From Cymodocea nodosa (taxonomy: Eukaryota > Streptophyta > Magnoliopsida > Alismatales > Cymodoceaceae), in the NCBI GenBank assembly GCA_036874045.1, contig CM072342.1, positions 1,386,501 through 1,450,500 of the forward strand: a stretch of DNA of 64,000 bases. Direction: 5' to 3'. Of this stretch, positions 1-12,631 are shown piece by piece. The notes beneath the pieces are model-generated. The model ran no database searches. It was not told where the DNA came from and saw only the letters and a program-made list of their open reading frames with translations. Numbering within the stretch: position 1 is the stretch's first letter; each line of letters starts with the position of its first letter. The translations under genes were made by a program, and so were the position numbers.

Positions 1-3000
1 CTTTCTATTGCTCACAAATACTCTATATTCTATATTAACTTTCTATTACTTTCATTTTCGTCTCTTTCTATCACTAAAAATCTTTCCTTAATAGAAATTT
101 TTTGAATGAAACAAAGGAAGATTTTACTGTCAAGAAGAGGAAGCAAATATGGATTCTGATAAAAGATGTCATACCTAACAAAATCCAAACTGATGATGCC
201 TTTTCAAATCCCTATCTTTGGAAGCTTCTTAGAGGTTGGCTAAATGCTAGGCTAGGTAAATGGGCAAGAATCTAATCTTTACTTAGAGAACTTACATTTG
301 CAAGATAATGGGGCAGCCTAGCTTGTGCATGAACCTGGTAATATGGTTGCCAACCTATGAGAGGAGGTCGCTTTTAACATGGTTCTCACCACAGCCTGTG
401 TAAGGAGGGTGCTCTTAATGTGGCTCCCAAACCATACGAGGAGGTTGTACTAAACATGGTTTTCATCCCATGTAAGGAGTGTCAACTTGAGCATGATCTA
501 CAAATACAATGAAGCCCAGCAAACCAGATGAGATTTGTTAGCCAACAGGAAGGTTTTCTGTTGGAAGGGATGCTAGTTTCAGACGTCCACAATTTGATGG
601 TCCAAAGACTCTCTCTTTACATCTGTCAATCGCAATTGGGCGGGGAAGGTCTTCTGAGGGCTTTGATCCTTCACTCTCTGTCCCTCTACTCTCTTGCCCC
701 ATGACATTGGGGGAATTCTTCTGAGTGTATTTGAATTGTATGGATGGAGTAGCAATGAAGCATCTCTCAGATGGGGAGGAGAGGGTGAAACCTTGCCTGC
801 CCTATAATTCACACTAGGATCCTCAGGTAAGGTGTCATGAGCTGAAACTGTGATGTTGAAGGGACAGATCAAGAACCTTAGATACACTTCAGCAGACCTT
901 AAGCAGGGTGAGCAGGATATTGTAGCATGAGAAGAATAGTTTTCCAATGAAGATTCTATGGAACATTAATGGGTGCAATCACAATCTAAAGTCAGCATAC
1001 ATATGGGTTCTAGTCAAGAACAAGGCATTTCTGTGGTTTGCATCCAAGAGCCTGAGTTGACTTCTATCAACAGGGAGGCCTTAAAGAGACTGGGGAGATG
1101 AATCTTGATTCATTTTCATTGCAGGAGTTGAATGGTGCTTCTGGGGGAATATTCATGGCCTGGAATAGTGCCAACTCAATGAATAAACTTAGGGAGGTGG
1201 GTCATGGGTCATATTTCTTGCACTGTGGTGTTTCAAAATGTATTTGATGGTTGGATTTGGGTTTGTTTGTCAATTGATAAACTTTTCACTGTGGTAGATA
1301 AGGCTCTTTGTTTGCAAGAGTTTTTTGATATTAGTTAAAGATGGAATCTCCCTTGGATCATTCTGTGTGACTTCAATGGGATTAAGGATCCCTAAGAGAA
1401 ATCAACTGGCTGGCTGTCCATTAGAGACGTGATTATTTTCTCTTCTTGGATTGTGGGGTTGCAGTCACACGACCTATCGACAAGAAAGATGTAACTTGGT
1501 CCAATATGCAAGGAAGAGTGATCATGTCATGTTTGGAAAGAATGCTAATTGATAGCAGCTGGGAGTAGCTCATCTGAATGTGGTGGTCAGAGGACTTGCC
1601 AAGGCTGTTCTGATTACAGTCTTTTGTTGGTGGATGCCAATGGGGGTTTCAAGAAGGGGTTTTCATATTCCAAAGTAAATGGTTGAGAGGCACGGTCTGG
1701 TGACTATGGATGGATTTGTTGCAGCGCAAGAAATGATCAGTGACCAATAAGATAGCTAGAAAAAATAAACTCTGTGCAAAATTGATTTTAAGAAGGTGTT
1801 TGACAACCTAGACTGGGGCTTCCTGCTGAAAACTCTTCAGTTGTATGGTTTCCCTTCTAAATGGTAAGAATGGATCAAGAATACTTTGGTCTCCTTCTTA
1901 ATGGAGCACCAAGGAGCCTTTATGCATTTTGGGAGAGTTCACCAAGGTGATCCTTTTCTCTGCTCTTATCCAACATTGCAGTTAATGCCCTTACCTTCGT
2001 GTATCAACAAGCTATAGATTAAGGGTGATTGGAAGGATGGGAGATTGGGGTATAGATGGTCAAGATTTTAGCATTGCAGTATGGTATTGATACTCTTCTT
2101 TTCTGCAGGGATTCCTGGGAACAACTTCATAATCTTGGTTTTACCTTGGACTTCTTTGGTTTGGTCTCAGGACTTAAAGCTAATCTACAGAAGAGCTTGG
2201 TGGTCGAAATTAATATGGGATGTAGGAGGTCAGCTCCTTAGCTGTTGTGTTGAAGTGCAAGGTTACTTGTTTATCAATGGAGTACCTTGGACTGACTCTA
2301 TCTCTGGGAAAACCTACCTTTATGTGCCAGCAAGCTATGGATGAAGGCTACCAGCTTGCCAATGCCCCCTTATCTTCATTTGCCAACGAGCAGTGGATGA
2401 AGGGTGGTTAGAAAGATGGGAGACTGGGGTACAGAGGTCCAAGATTTTGATGTTGTAGCACACTGATGATAATCTTTTTTCCTGTGGGGGATCCAGGGAA
2501 CAACTTCATAATCTTTGTTTTATCCTAAACTTGTTTGGTCAGTCTTGGCACTTGCTAATCCACAAAAGAGCTGAGTGTTAAGACATTAATATGGGATGCA
2601 CTGGAGGTCAACTCCATAGCTGCTGTGTTGAAGTGCCAGGCTGCCAGCTTCCCAATGGACTGGCTCTATCTCTGAGGGGGGGGGGGGAAAACGAAGAAGG
2701 CTGACTGCTTCTGCCGAGAAATATCCTGTTGAAGTGTGCCCTTAGCACCATTCTGGCATTTTACATGTCTACATTTGATTTGCCTAAAGGGGTCATCCTA
2801 TCTCTCAAGAATATTTTCCAGAAGTGGCTTTGGCACAGAAATGAGGAGTGGCAAGGCATTCATCTTCTAAACTAGAGGGATGCTTGCAGGTCCACTGGAT
2901 TTGTTTAATAAAGCTCTCCTATGCAAATGATTGTGGAGGTGGAAAACTGACGAGGATGCCCTTTGAGTATCAATTATTAACCATAAATATGGAAGAGCTA

Positions 3001-3953
3001 ATGCAATTTGGAACATTGAGTTATCCAACAAGTAGAATTCCTTCTGGAATTCAGTCAAGTTATGGCAACTTACGCAACCATACGTTCTCATTGCAGTGGG
3101 AAATGGCTTTCATACTATGTTCTGGCTGGACCAATTTCATCAGGACATCATAGCACGATCTTATGAATATTTACTCACCCTGCCTATGCATCCATGGTGT
3201 AAGGTTGGTCATAATGGGTATTTTGCAGATTGGGAACCAGACATGGAACTTCATTCTACGTCACAATCTCAAGGATAGGGAGATTGAGCAAGTGTTAGAG
3301 CTTCAGGATTGTTATCTAAGGTGACGCCCAAGGCAGGAATTAATGACCGTTCAATTTGGATTTTTGATAGCCCCAACTCATTTACCGTGCAAAATTGCTA
3401 TAACTAGATTTTTAAACAAAACCCTCTTCTCCATCAAGTCAGATGGAAGTTCTTCACAGTGGTTTGGAAATCAAAATCCCCATTGAAAGTGAAGCATTCA
3501 TGTGAATGCTTCTCCATTGTAGAAATACACGCAGAAACAGAATTTTTGGAACTACAGACATCCACTGCCCCCTTTGCTGTAGTCTGGAGGAAGACATCCC
3601 GCACTTATTTTTTTAGTTGTCAGACATCTAAGCAAGCTTGGACACTATTGCTGCATATGCTTATCAGTGAAACTCGTGTTGTTGGGATGCTCTTGTCTCC
3701 TTCATCATTAGGACCAGAGGGGGGGGGGGGGGGGGGCATATCTGAAACTAAACAGGAATAGAACTGATCTGAAAAAATGTCTTTCTAGCCAAGATGATGC
3801 TCAATGGGTTGATGTATTCATTTATTGAGGTTGTAATCTTTTTTTTTTTCTTTTTTGCCTTATTTTCCCTTATTTTCTTGATGCGGTTCTCTGGATGAAT
3901 CTTCTTTTGTTAATGAGACTCACCCTTTTCCTTTTCAAAAAAATGAAGTTGAT
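1..3953 (+). mobile_element. Decayed L1-type LINE (non-LTR retrotransposon)
   Basis: Reading the plus strand in shifting frames recovers the L1 plan in order. An endonuclease-like start near 950 resembles the ILxWNxxG opening of plant L1 ORF2. Reverse transcriptase begins near 1780 with IDFKKVFDNLDW, followed by a D-D-x-LLF-like box near 2085. A zinc-binding RT tail near 3340-3650 has WKSKSPLKVK and later SCQTSKQAW. The 3' end is at about 3950, where a typical tail ends in a short A run. Stops and frameshifts are everywhere, so it is dead. The first 900 bases are probably ORF1 and 5' sequence but I recognise no domain there; 354-500 holds two imperfect copies of a roughly 70-bp unit. It is in the same orientation as CLPP3, very likely inside its intron. 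The left end is not seen. Confidence 0.8.
2010..2685 (+). repeat. Tandem duplication inside the LINE RT domain
   Basis: Two direct copies with an offset of about 378 bp: roughly 2025-2310 and 2403-2685. Both contain GATGGGAGA-TGGGGTA, GGGAACAACTTCATAATCTT, ATTAATATGGGATG and GCTGTGTTGAAGTGC blocks. Each copy carries the FADD-box part of the reverse transcriptase and the sequence after it. The copies differ at many sites, so the duplication is old. Confidence 0.75.
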
Positions 3954-4558
3954 AAATTCAGTTTCCTGAAAATTTATCTATCAATCTAATACCATTGGTG
4001 GATTTCTGAGTTCTGAGATTAATACAAGTTGGCTAGAAGTAAGGAATGCTGATAATAGAACAATATGATACCTTCCAATATGACTTTTTTCACTCTAGCA
4101 ACTACATATACAATTGTTTTCTGTGACCTAACAATTTGCAATTCTTTTTTATATTCAGGTAAAGTCTGCTGCATTTTGCTTTCAAATAAGTTTCAGCATA
4201 TTTTTCATCTGTCATCTCAGTGGTTATGAAAGCTTTCGGTTGATATTTTTAAAATTTTCATTGAACCTGCTACTTTCTTCGTCATAAACAAAATTAATTA
4301 AATTTAAATTTAAATTGTATAGCCACGTAGGCTTTTATAAATGATATAAGGAAAATCGTATGTTTCTATTTTATAATATTTGTGTCTCATAACATGTCGC
4401 TTTACTAAACTTTTTTGGTGAAAACTTTTAGCGTACACATTCATTCTTTTGGTTATTTCCTGTTTGAATCCTCATAGAATCTGTTAATACTATCTTTAAT
4501 GTCCGTATTTGTTATTATGATTGCCTGATTTTGTTTAATGATAGCTGGTCTTGTGTAG
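3954..4558. other. Intron sequence between LINE and CLPP3 exon
   Basis: AT-rich DNA ending in a TTGTGTAG acceptor before the CLPP3 exon at 4559. I see no coding or repeat structure beyond short A/T runs. Confidence 0.6.
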
Positions 4559-5708
4559 GAATGGGAATATATGATGCTATGAAGTTGTGCAAGGCAGATG
4601 TATCTACTGTTTGTCTGGGTCTTGCAGCTTCAATGGGTGCCTTTTTACTTGCTTCTGGAACAAAAGGGAAAAGGTTCTGCATGCCAAATGCTAGAGTGAT
4701 GATCCATCAACCACTGGGAACCGCTGGAGGAAAAGTAAGAATTAATTATATTTTTACATCTTTGAAAGTAACTAATCATATTTCTTAGTCATCTATGTCT
4801 TTTAAAAGGTGAAATGTGTGAAGTAATGTATGTACAGCATTGATTAGCGTAATAAGATGTTTACGATACCTGCAAATCTGCATTGACATGAGTTTGAGAC
4901 TGAACTCCAAATGTGCTAGGATTGGCATCCTCATGATAGAATCGCATGCATTCATTTTAGAGTAGTCTATCTCTTCTTGTAACTTAAAAAAAGGAGCCCA
5001 GCAGACATGGTTCCCGCCCGTGTGGAGTTCAAAAATGTCTGACCTCATATAGTTTTATTTTTATAAATGGAGTCGTACCGCCCTTTGCTTAGTTGTCTCT
5101 CTTCTTGTAACGAGACTGTATAGTGCTATTAGATTAATTCAATGAATGTGATGCAGTAATGCTTCTAGGTTATCATCATGTCATCATTTTAACTTATTCG
5201 ACTACTAAACTCAATTTCGTTCTTTTTTTGTAAAACAGACAACAGATATGGGATTACAGATTAGGGAAATGATGTACCATAAAGTGAAGATGAACAAAAT
5301 AATGTCAAGAATCACTGGGAAGCCAGAGAGTAAGGTATTCATCCAAATTCATACCTTCATCACTCACTGAAAATACTGTGGGAATGTATTGTCATCATTA
5401 TTGTTATTCTTGGCTGCTTTTAGATCGAAGTGGACACAGATCGTGATAATTTCATGAATCCATGGGAGGCAAAAGAATATGGTTTGGTAGATGCTGTCAT
5501 AGATGATGGGAAGCCTGGCTTGGTTGCTCCTATTGTAGATGCAGTTGCTCCACCAAAAACCCGTGTTTGGGATCTCTGGAAGATTGAAGGCAGTAAGAAA
5601 GCCAAGAAAAAATTGCCATCAGAACTGAATCTCTTGCAGGATGAATTGAGTGGTGGTAATGAGAACGACAAAGGCACAGAACAGCCAAAGGAACCCACTC
5701 CTGTGTAG
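4559..5708 (+). CDS. CLPP3: ATP-dependent Clp protease proteolytic subunit 3, plastid (3' part)
   Basis: Three exons: 4559-4734, 5239-5334, 5424-5708 (TAG stop). They encode the last 184 residues of a ClpP serine protease subunit. ClpP3 belongs to the plastid stromal Clp core that degrades proteins with ClpC/D chaperones. The first exon holds [14 protein letters not shown] with the catalytic Ser and [11 protein letters not shown] with the catalytic His. The third has [18 protein letters not shown], including the Asp-region motif, then the long charged tail typical of ClpP3 rather than ClpP4, P5 or P6. Because Ser and His are kept it is a ClpP, not a ClpR. The first visible exon opens in phase (2 bases of a Gly codon), so at least one 5' exon with the transit peptide is left of the window, beyond the LINE. 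ClpP3 identity rests on remembered Arabidopsis similarity. Confidence 0.88.
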
Positions 5709-7813
5709 GTAGAGCAATCCAGGAGCAAGGGGAAAATCATGGCAGTACCTTTCCGTGAAATGGAATGCTACATGTTAATGCAAGGGGTCGGTCGGGCAAC
5801 GCACATAACTTGATCTGCCCTTTGGACTGTAGAATTGATAGTGATGTTGTGAGGGTTTATTTCTAGTGCATTGGTTGGAAAGAAGATGAAAGTGCGTATT
5901 CGGTTATTGACCTCTTGGTTATATTTTGAAACTCCAAAGATGAAGAGGAGGGTTGCTCCGTGTGCAAAAAGTTGATCTCATCTCTCTTAATATTTGTATC
6001 GGATAATGATAACAAGGACTTAGGTAGAGAGCGACTTCGAAATTGATCTCAAAATCAATTCATTTTAAGTGGCATAGTCTTCATATGGTCATGACAGTTA
6101 TTGAATTAAATATCGACCGTATCGTGTATGTGTTATAATTATATCATTACCATGTTACGTCAAATGGGTGGATTTGAAGGTTGATTTTGGAGAAATCACA
6201 GGTTTCCGATTGCCACATCACCTCATCTCCCACCCCATGAAAATGCAACACGTTTTCGATGAGGAACGACAACACCCTATATCTTACTTATCATGTGTTG
6301 TTCAACATATTAGGTGATTAAAATGGTTTGTTGTAAACGTTTAACTGTAAATACATTATTATATAAACATATTCAACTCCCTTCCAACTAAAGATTAAAC
6401 CACTCGCCCTTTTCCTATTCTCAACTCTTATTTACATAGTCATGGATGATTCATCCACCCTTCTCTTCCTTCTCCATTCACAATTGGAATGCCCAACTTC
6501 AATCATCAAATGGACATCCAGCTTAACCACGCAAACTACTTGCCACGCAAATCTCAGATTTTACCGATTCTTTTTGGCAATAAAAGGTAAATCAACGATT
6601 CCAATCATATATGCCCTAGCTCATATCCGGAGTCACCTGGTTGGATAACAATGTTGGTGATAGCGAACAAGTTAGAACAACCACCATTGCTCACTTCAGG
6701 GGAGAAACAGACAGGATTAGTTTTGCCACTCAGGTGGTTTAATTGCGTCCCTTACACCAGTGTTATCGCTCTCCAGTCTGGAGTAGTGGGGGAAGTAGGG
6801 GATGAGGATGATGAAATGAATGCATCAAAGGAGAGAAGCAGGAACAACCATGTTCAAAAAGAATGAACACAGCAGAGACGTGGATCAGAGCTGATCCTTA
6901 TTCACCCGTCGACCACAGCCGAGCATGAAAACAAGCACTGCACGGCCAGCTACCACCAACATGAAGTACTATATAACACATTAAACAACATAATCATTCA
7001 TCAACATCACGGACGCCAGCCAACAAGGGGAGGAAAAGGCATATAGATTGGGGGGGCAGGGTGGAAGTCTGAAAAAGAGATCAAACACTGAAAGGCTAAA
7101 AGAAACAAACGGACCAGACAGGTAGATCTAACACTAAAAAGGGGAGAGGCAAGGATGGCGAATCGGTGGTAATGCAATTCACAAAATGGTAGCTTCTTGT
7201 GGATGCCAAGTGCGTTGGAATAAATTGTAAAGAACAATACCTTTCAACATTGGGTGTCATCAAGAAAAAACAAACAGACGAAGAACACAGGACAGTTCTC
7301 TCCTCATACACGTCTACAAGACTACGAGGGAAATCATACTAATTACCGATATCAAAAAAATGTATAAACAAAGTGACAAATGAAAATAGTAACACGCACA
7401 AAATAAAAATTTGATTAACCCTTGAAGTGATAACAATCCAAACAGGCTCTATAACCAGCACGCGACTGGTAGTTGAAGCGTGCCTCGTCCATGAAATCTG
7501 GATTAACCCTCTCTGAAAACTAAATCTAGAATCATGCATAAAACCTAGAAAAAGTCCAAATAATAAAGTAAAAGGAAGAATACATAATTGAAAGGTCTAA
7601 CATCAAAATTTCAAACGCAAGTGTCTTGAGTGAGAAACACGGCATGGCCGATAATGGTAACAAAGAAAACGCTCCTTCCATGATGATTAAATGAGAGTGC
7701 TAAAATAACTAGCATAAAATGACATCCACAAACGTTTTCAAAGTAAACTTAAGGCACAAAACTTGGTCTTCTTTACTAATTTGGAGAACCATGATTGCAA
7801 AACAACCACCTAA
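5709..7813. other. Intergenic: CLPP3 3' flank and RACK1 3' flank
   Basis: The region after 5709 is presumably the CLPP3 3' UTR. 6100-7000 is plain sequence with short open frames at 6442-6866 that resemble nothing I know. The part nearest 7813 should be the RACK1 3' UTR on the minus strand. No repeat or RNA gene recognised. Confidence 0.5.
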
Positions 7814-9387
7814 TTAATATGCACGGTTGATACCCCACACCCTGATAACACCATCGGTGTACCCAGTGAACAGAGTGCTTCCATCAGCGCTCCAGGTTAA
7901 GCTTGTGCAGTACAGCATCTACAGAAGAAAACAGGCAGCATCAACACATGAATAAAACATATATATATCCAGGCAAGCAACCACAGAAGACAGTTCGAGA
8001 ACATTAAAAAAAGTAGTGGAATTCCATGCTTACGAATAACAGTAAATAGCACTCCACACAGAAAACGAAAAAAAAAGACTTCCGGACTCTAAACCAAAAT
8101 GCAGCATCCAGAGACGAAAAAATGGTAATAGATTATAGGCTCCACGTAAAAACGAATTCAACCATATAATAATAAAATCAAACTGAATGTAAAAAAGAGA
8201 AATCAGCAACAATTTGCGAGCTGGTCAGAAAGTCCTGTGAGAAGCTAAACCATCAAAACCTCAGTCCACCCTATGGTTACAGTTCAATCAACCTATCAAC
8301 TACTTCCAGGGACCAACAAACAATGTCGTCAATCACAGACGATTTACTAGTCAAGACAAGTGTAAAACACAAAGCAGTCATGAAAGACCACAGCTTTTCC
8401 AGGATACCTGATGCTTTTAACAAAAATTATCAGTCGATGATAATGTTATAAATGCCTGTAAGCAGTTGGTTCCAATTCTTAGGCATAGCTTTCGAGAACA
8501 ATCAAGTAAAAAGGTAATACCTGAGTCATGCCAGGTTTGGGATCAGGCTTAAGATCCTGCACAATAGATTTGCTCTCGAGGTCCCAGATCTTAATGCTAT
8601 CCTGCGTTGCAGCGCAAAGCCAGTACCTGTTGGGGCTAAAGCATAGAGAGTGGATGATACTCCCAGCATCCAGCGAATACAATCTCTTGCCTTCAGAAAG
8701 ATCCCATAGCATGGTAATCCCATCTTTTCCACCACTGGCACAAAGAGAACCATCGGGGCTAACAGCCACGGTGTTAACGTATCCACCGTGCCCAGTAAGA
8801 GTGCACCTGATCTTACAATTAGTAAGATTCCACACCTTCACGGTTCGATCCCACGATCCAGAGACGATGGTAGGAACGAGGGTGTTAGGGCTGAAGCGAA
8901 CGCAGCTGACCCAATTGGTGTGGCTATCAGCATCCTGGATTGTGTACTTGCACTCTCCAAGAGTGTTCCAGAGTTTGATAGTGCGGTCTCGCGAGGCAGA
9001 AACGATCTGGCGGTTGTCGATCGAGAAGGCGACGGATAGAACGTCCTTCGTGTGTCCAACAAACCGGCGGGTGGAAACACCTGAGTTGAGGTCCCAAAGG
9101 CGGAGCTCGCCGTCCCACGACCCTGACAGGGCGAACTGACCGTCGGAGGAGAGGACGACATCCTGGACAAAATGGGAGTGGCCGGTAAGGCGGCGACGGG
9201 GGACGCCATAGGAATTGAAACCAGCGTCCACGGACCGGGCGGAATCCTTGGTAAGGTGCCACAGGAGGATGGACTTGTCGCGGGAGGACGACACAATCAT
9301 ATCGGAGTTGTCGATAGGGGCAGCAATTGCCGTAACCATATCGGTGTGGCCCAATAACTCTCCCTTCAGGACGATGGTCTCCGCCAT
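7814..9387 (-). CDS. RACK1: RACK1 WD40 scaffold protein of the 40S ribosome
   Basis: Two exons on the minus strand: 9387-8521 (ATG) and 7918-7814 (TAA), joined CAG|GTATTA...CTGTAG|ATG, giving 323 residues. Seven WD40 repeats are visible, with GH...WD pairs such as GHTDMV...[14 protein letters not shown]...[14 protein letters not shown]...IKLWN and GHGGYVNTV. The second exon supplies the last blade, ending near [10 protein letters not shown]. Length and the two-exon layout fit plant RACK1. RACK1 sits on the 40S subunit near the mRNA exit channel and links translation to signalling, including hormone and G-protein pathways in plants. The 602-bp intron was inspected for the snoRNAs that animal RACK1 introns carry; none is convincing. 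Long open frames on the opposite strand of exon 1 are codon shadows. Confidence 0.97.
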
Positions 9388-9430
9388 TGCTGGGAGCTCG
9401 AGGAGGACGATGGGGAGGAAGATCGGAGTA

Positions 9431-9438
9431 TAGGGTTT
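9431..9438 (-). promoter_or_regulatory. Telo-box upstream of RACK1
   Basis: AAACCCTA on the minus strand, 44 nt before the RACK1 ATG. Telo-boxes near the start of transcription are typical of plant ribosomal-protein and translation genes. A second TAGGGTTA-like copy lies at about 9497. Confidence 0.7.
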
Positions 9439-9597
9439 TGCGGCTGCGATTCTGGCAAGGTGGGAAAATAGTAGACGAGGATTTTATACTGGCGATTAGG
9501 GTTAGGCTTGGTGTAAATCGGGCCAATCCAGGTCGGCCTGGACCGGAACACTCTAAGCTTAAACGGGCTCCATTAATAGTCTCCGTTATTGTTTGCA

Positions 9598-9652
9598 TGG
9601 GCCCAGTCTGGTTGATACTTCTAAATGGACATACAAACATGACAATTGGGCC
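9598..9652 (-). promoter_or_regulatory. Site II (TGGGCC) elements upstream of RACK1
   Basis: A palindromic TGGGCCCA at 9598-9605 and TGGGCC at 9647-9652, with a further GGGCC at about 9520. Site II elements with a telo-box form the known promoter pair of plant translation and proliferation genes; TCP factors bind them. Function here is inferred. Confidence 0.6.
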
Positions 9653-9659
9653 GGACAAG

Positions 9660-12629
9660 GGCGAAGACATGATTTTTCAGGCTACCATTTGGTGAAATAT
9701 TAGAGTATCGCCTGGTTTTTGAACACACAAGTTGGTACAGTATGATTTTTTTTAAAAAGTAAGTATATCATTTATATAAAAAATATTTATAGAATCTGTC
9801 TACATAAATTTCGATTTATCCAATTGTAGAATTAATATACTAAACCTGTAAAATTTAATACTTTATATTAAATTCAGTGCACTATTTGCAAAAATAATAT
9901 ATCAATTTATAAGATTGTACCATTTATATAAATAAAATAAATTTTTAAACAACTTGTATAATCAAATCGTATTATTGACTTGTACAATATGAAGAAACTA
10001 TGAATTATAGTTAATCATGATTCAATTGAACCGTACATTATGAAAAGTATTCTCTTGTAATACGTTTATCATATTTTAGACATTAAACTGAAAATTATTT
10101 CATATATAAAATACTTTTAGTAGGATCTAAAAAAATTAAAATTTGGATAAAAATCACCTAGAAAATTATTATTATTATTATTATTATTTTGCATGGTTTT
10201 TCTTTTATTGATCTCACCAATTCTACTTTGTTGCAGATACCATTTCAAATTTTTGGAGCCGTACCGATAAATTATTTTAATGTCACTTAAGAAAAATAAC
10301 TTTAAGTGAGCAGTTTGATTAAAAGGTGTGATAACTTCAATTTTTAATCCACTCAACTCTTGCGTAAAGCATTGCTTTTCGTATTCAAATGTGTCCAACG
10401 ATCGTAGCTTTTTTATAATCACAATTTCTGTGCTTTAATTTAAATTCAATTTATCTTTAAAAAATCCATAGAAATCGGCCTAAAGAAAAACTGTGAGGAA
10501 TATCGTGTAAAATTTTCATAACATGCTGGACTTTTTTAACCATTTTTAGACTTTTGCGTGTTTAAAAAATAAAAAAAGAAATTTTTTTTTGACTTTTCAT
10601 CTTATCTGAAAATTTTCACATTTCTTTAAAATTTTCTTCGGGCCATATTTTAGATACATCGTTGTTTAGGAAAAACGCTCATGTTGGCGACCGTGGTATG
10701 TCATCAATAGGGCATAGATTTTATGGGATTTGATTATGAAAAAATCGAGATTCTAAATAGAATACTGATTATAGAATTGATCATTATATTATAAAATTGA
10801 TTTGAGACATTAATTACAAAATTACAATGACGCATTCCTCGCAATATTTGCTTGATTTTCTGACAGAAGCGAAGATCATATCTATAAAATTTCCGACGTA
10901 GGCTACAACCATATTATATATAACGATAAACGCTGCCTTCGAGAAGAAACGAAGCAGACTTCATCCACACCGTCTGTTTATCTGAAGCTGGACGACGACC
11001 GCGCGATCCTTCAACACGAACGGCGACGCTAGGAGGCCGACTGTATCAGACGAAATAAACTCATCACGATCGAAAACAAAAATAATTAACAATTAGAACG
11101 CGGTGGATTCAAAAAGCATATTGTTTTAGATCTGTTTAATCATCCCTATCGCGCGATTAATAACGGACGATTAAGATTTGTTGTTCTAGAATAACTTACA
11201 AAAATCTTGAAATGCTGGGAAAAATTGTATTTATAACTTTATCACACCTTACATTTTATTAATAAAAATTTGAAGATAATACCTTACACGTTAAAAACCA
11301 ACCAAGAGAACGAGAGGCGTAATTTATTAGACATTAAAACTATACTTATTATAATATCATCTACACATTAATGAATGATATTAACAAAAAAATACAAATT
11401 CAAGAAATTTGGATTTATAATTTCATATAATGCAAGCTCAATTTATGTTAATCATTCACTTCTAAGATTTAAATTATCATTCTGAAAATATAAGAACACC
11501 ATTTACATATTTAGATGAGAATTTATTTTCCAGTTATCTTTTTTCTGCAAGACTTATGGAAAGAATCTAAATAAAAAAGTAGCATTTGAGATCAATATCG
11601 TATCCTTTCCAAAATCATCTTTGAAAACTTCACAGATTTTGAGAAGATTTTAAACATTACTACTTAATTCCCTTCTCGAAACTGTAAAATCCAGAAGATA
11701 AGATTCAAATATAATTTGCTAAAATATTCCATTATCTCGAAATCCATATAGAATCACAATTTTAAAAATTATCCTTCCCCAAGATCGCACGCAATAAGTA
11801 CACAGTGCCCTAATAAATGTAAGGCATGCACGGAACCCCAGACGGGTGCTGTAGATTAGGGTTTCCAAGAGTTCTTCCCATAGAAATGGTGAAATGGAAG
11901 ACATCACATCCTGCAATTGGAAAACCTGTGGAAAATATAAAAATCTCAAGCAATCGACCGATCTGACTACTCAACAGCTTCTACTATTGTTGTGTTTACC
12001 TGCTGAACTTGGGAAACTACAGAAAAGCAATTTAAGATTCCTGACAAGGTAAATAGCTGTATGGAAAAGAAAATTTCAGTGACTGAACAAAAACAAGCAC
12101 AGATCTAGCTTTTCTTGGTTTGTTAATAAATCACCTAAAATTTCAGGAAAAGGCAAGTACTCAGAAATTCAGACCGGCAGAAAAAACCAGCTTTTTCTGA
12201 TTATTCCCTTCACAAGAAAAATCCCAAGTACCCACGGAAAAATCCATTATCCATCATCGACCCTTGAGCTTAAAGCCGACAGTAAACTGCAAGAGGAAAT
12301 CTAATAACCAAGGTCGCAGTTTGTGATTTTCAGATGATATACACACAGGAGATTGATGGAACGGTGGAGAAACATGCATACTGTAAAAGTAAAAGAATAA
12401 TAAAGCTTACATGTAGATCTGCGTGCTTGTGTTGAAATTAGAGAGTATGTTTGAAACAAGAACTAGAATTTCGTCTTAGGCAGATGCTTTCATTTACAGT
12501 GGCAACAGTAATAAATTAGATAGAGAGATCGTTCTCAAGTCAGAGATGTATAATAGTAAGTTGCGGGATAAAGCTTAAACACTATGGGCATCAGAAAAAG
12601 AACTTTGTAAAGGTAAAAAGAGCGGGAAG
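9660..12629. other. AT-rich intergenic DNA
   Basis: No gene seen. It holds an (ATT)n microsatellite at about 10168-10188 and a short GC-richer patch at about 10930-11050 that contains no convincing frame. 11700-12600 is the downstream flank of the MIR159 transcript and may be part of its primary RNA. Confidence 0.5.
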
Positions 12630-12631
12630 AT

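Noticed and set aside
579-947. 122-codon antisense frame in the LINE 5' region
   Set aside because: No similarity; lies within repeat DNA and on the strand opposite to the LINE.
4559-5708. Assignment of the Clp gene as a ClpR subunit
   Set aside because: ClpR proteins lack the active-site Ser and His, which are both present here.
6442-6866. Two short frames between CLPP3 and RACK1
   Set aside because: No initiation context, family resemblance or splice partner.
7919-8520. Intronic C/D snoRNA in the RACK1 intron
   Set aside because: Animal RACK1 introns carry them, but here I find only weak TGATG and CTGA words without proper spacing.
8528-9670. Long open frames on both strands over RACK1 exon 1 (up to 247 codons)
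   Set aside because: They overlap the conserved WD40 frame, have odd composition and resemble no family; they are shadows of the GC-rich exon.
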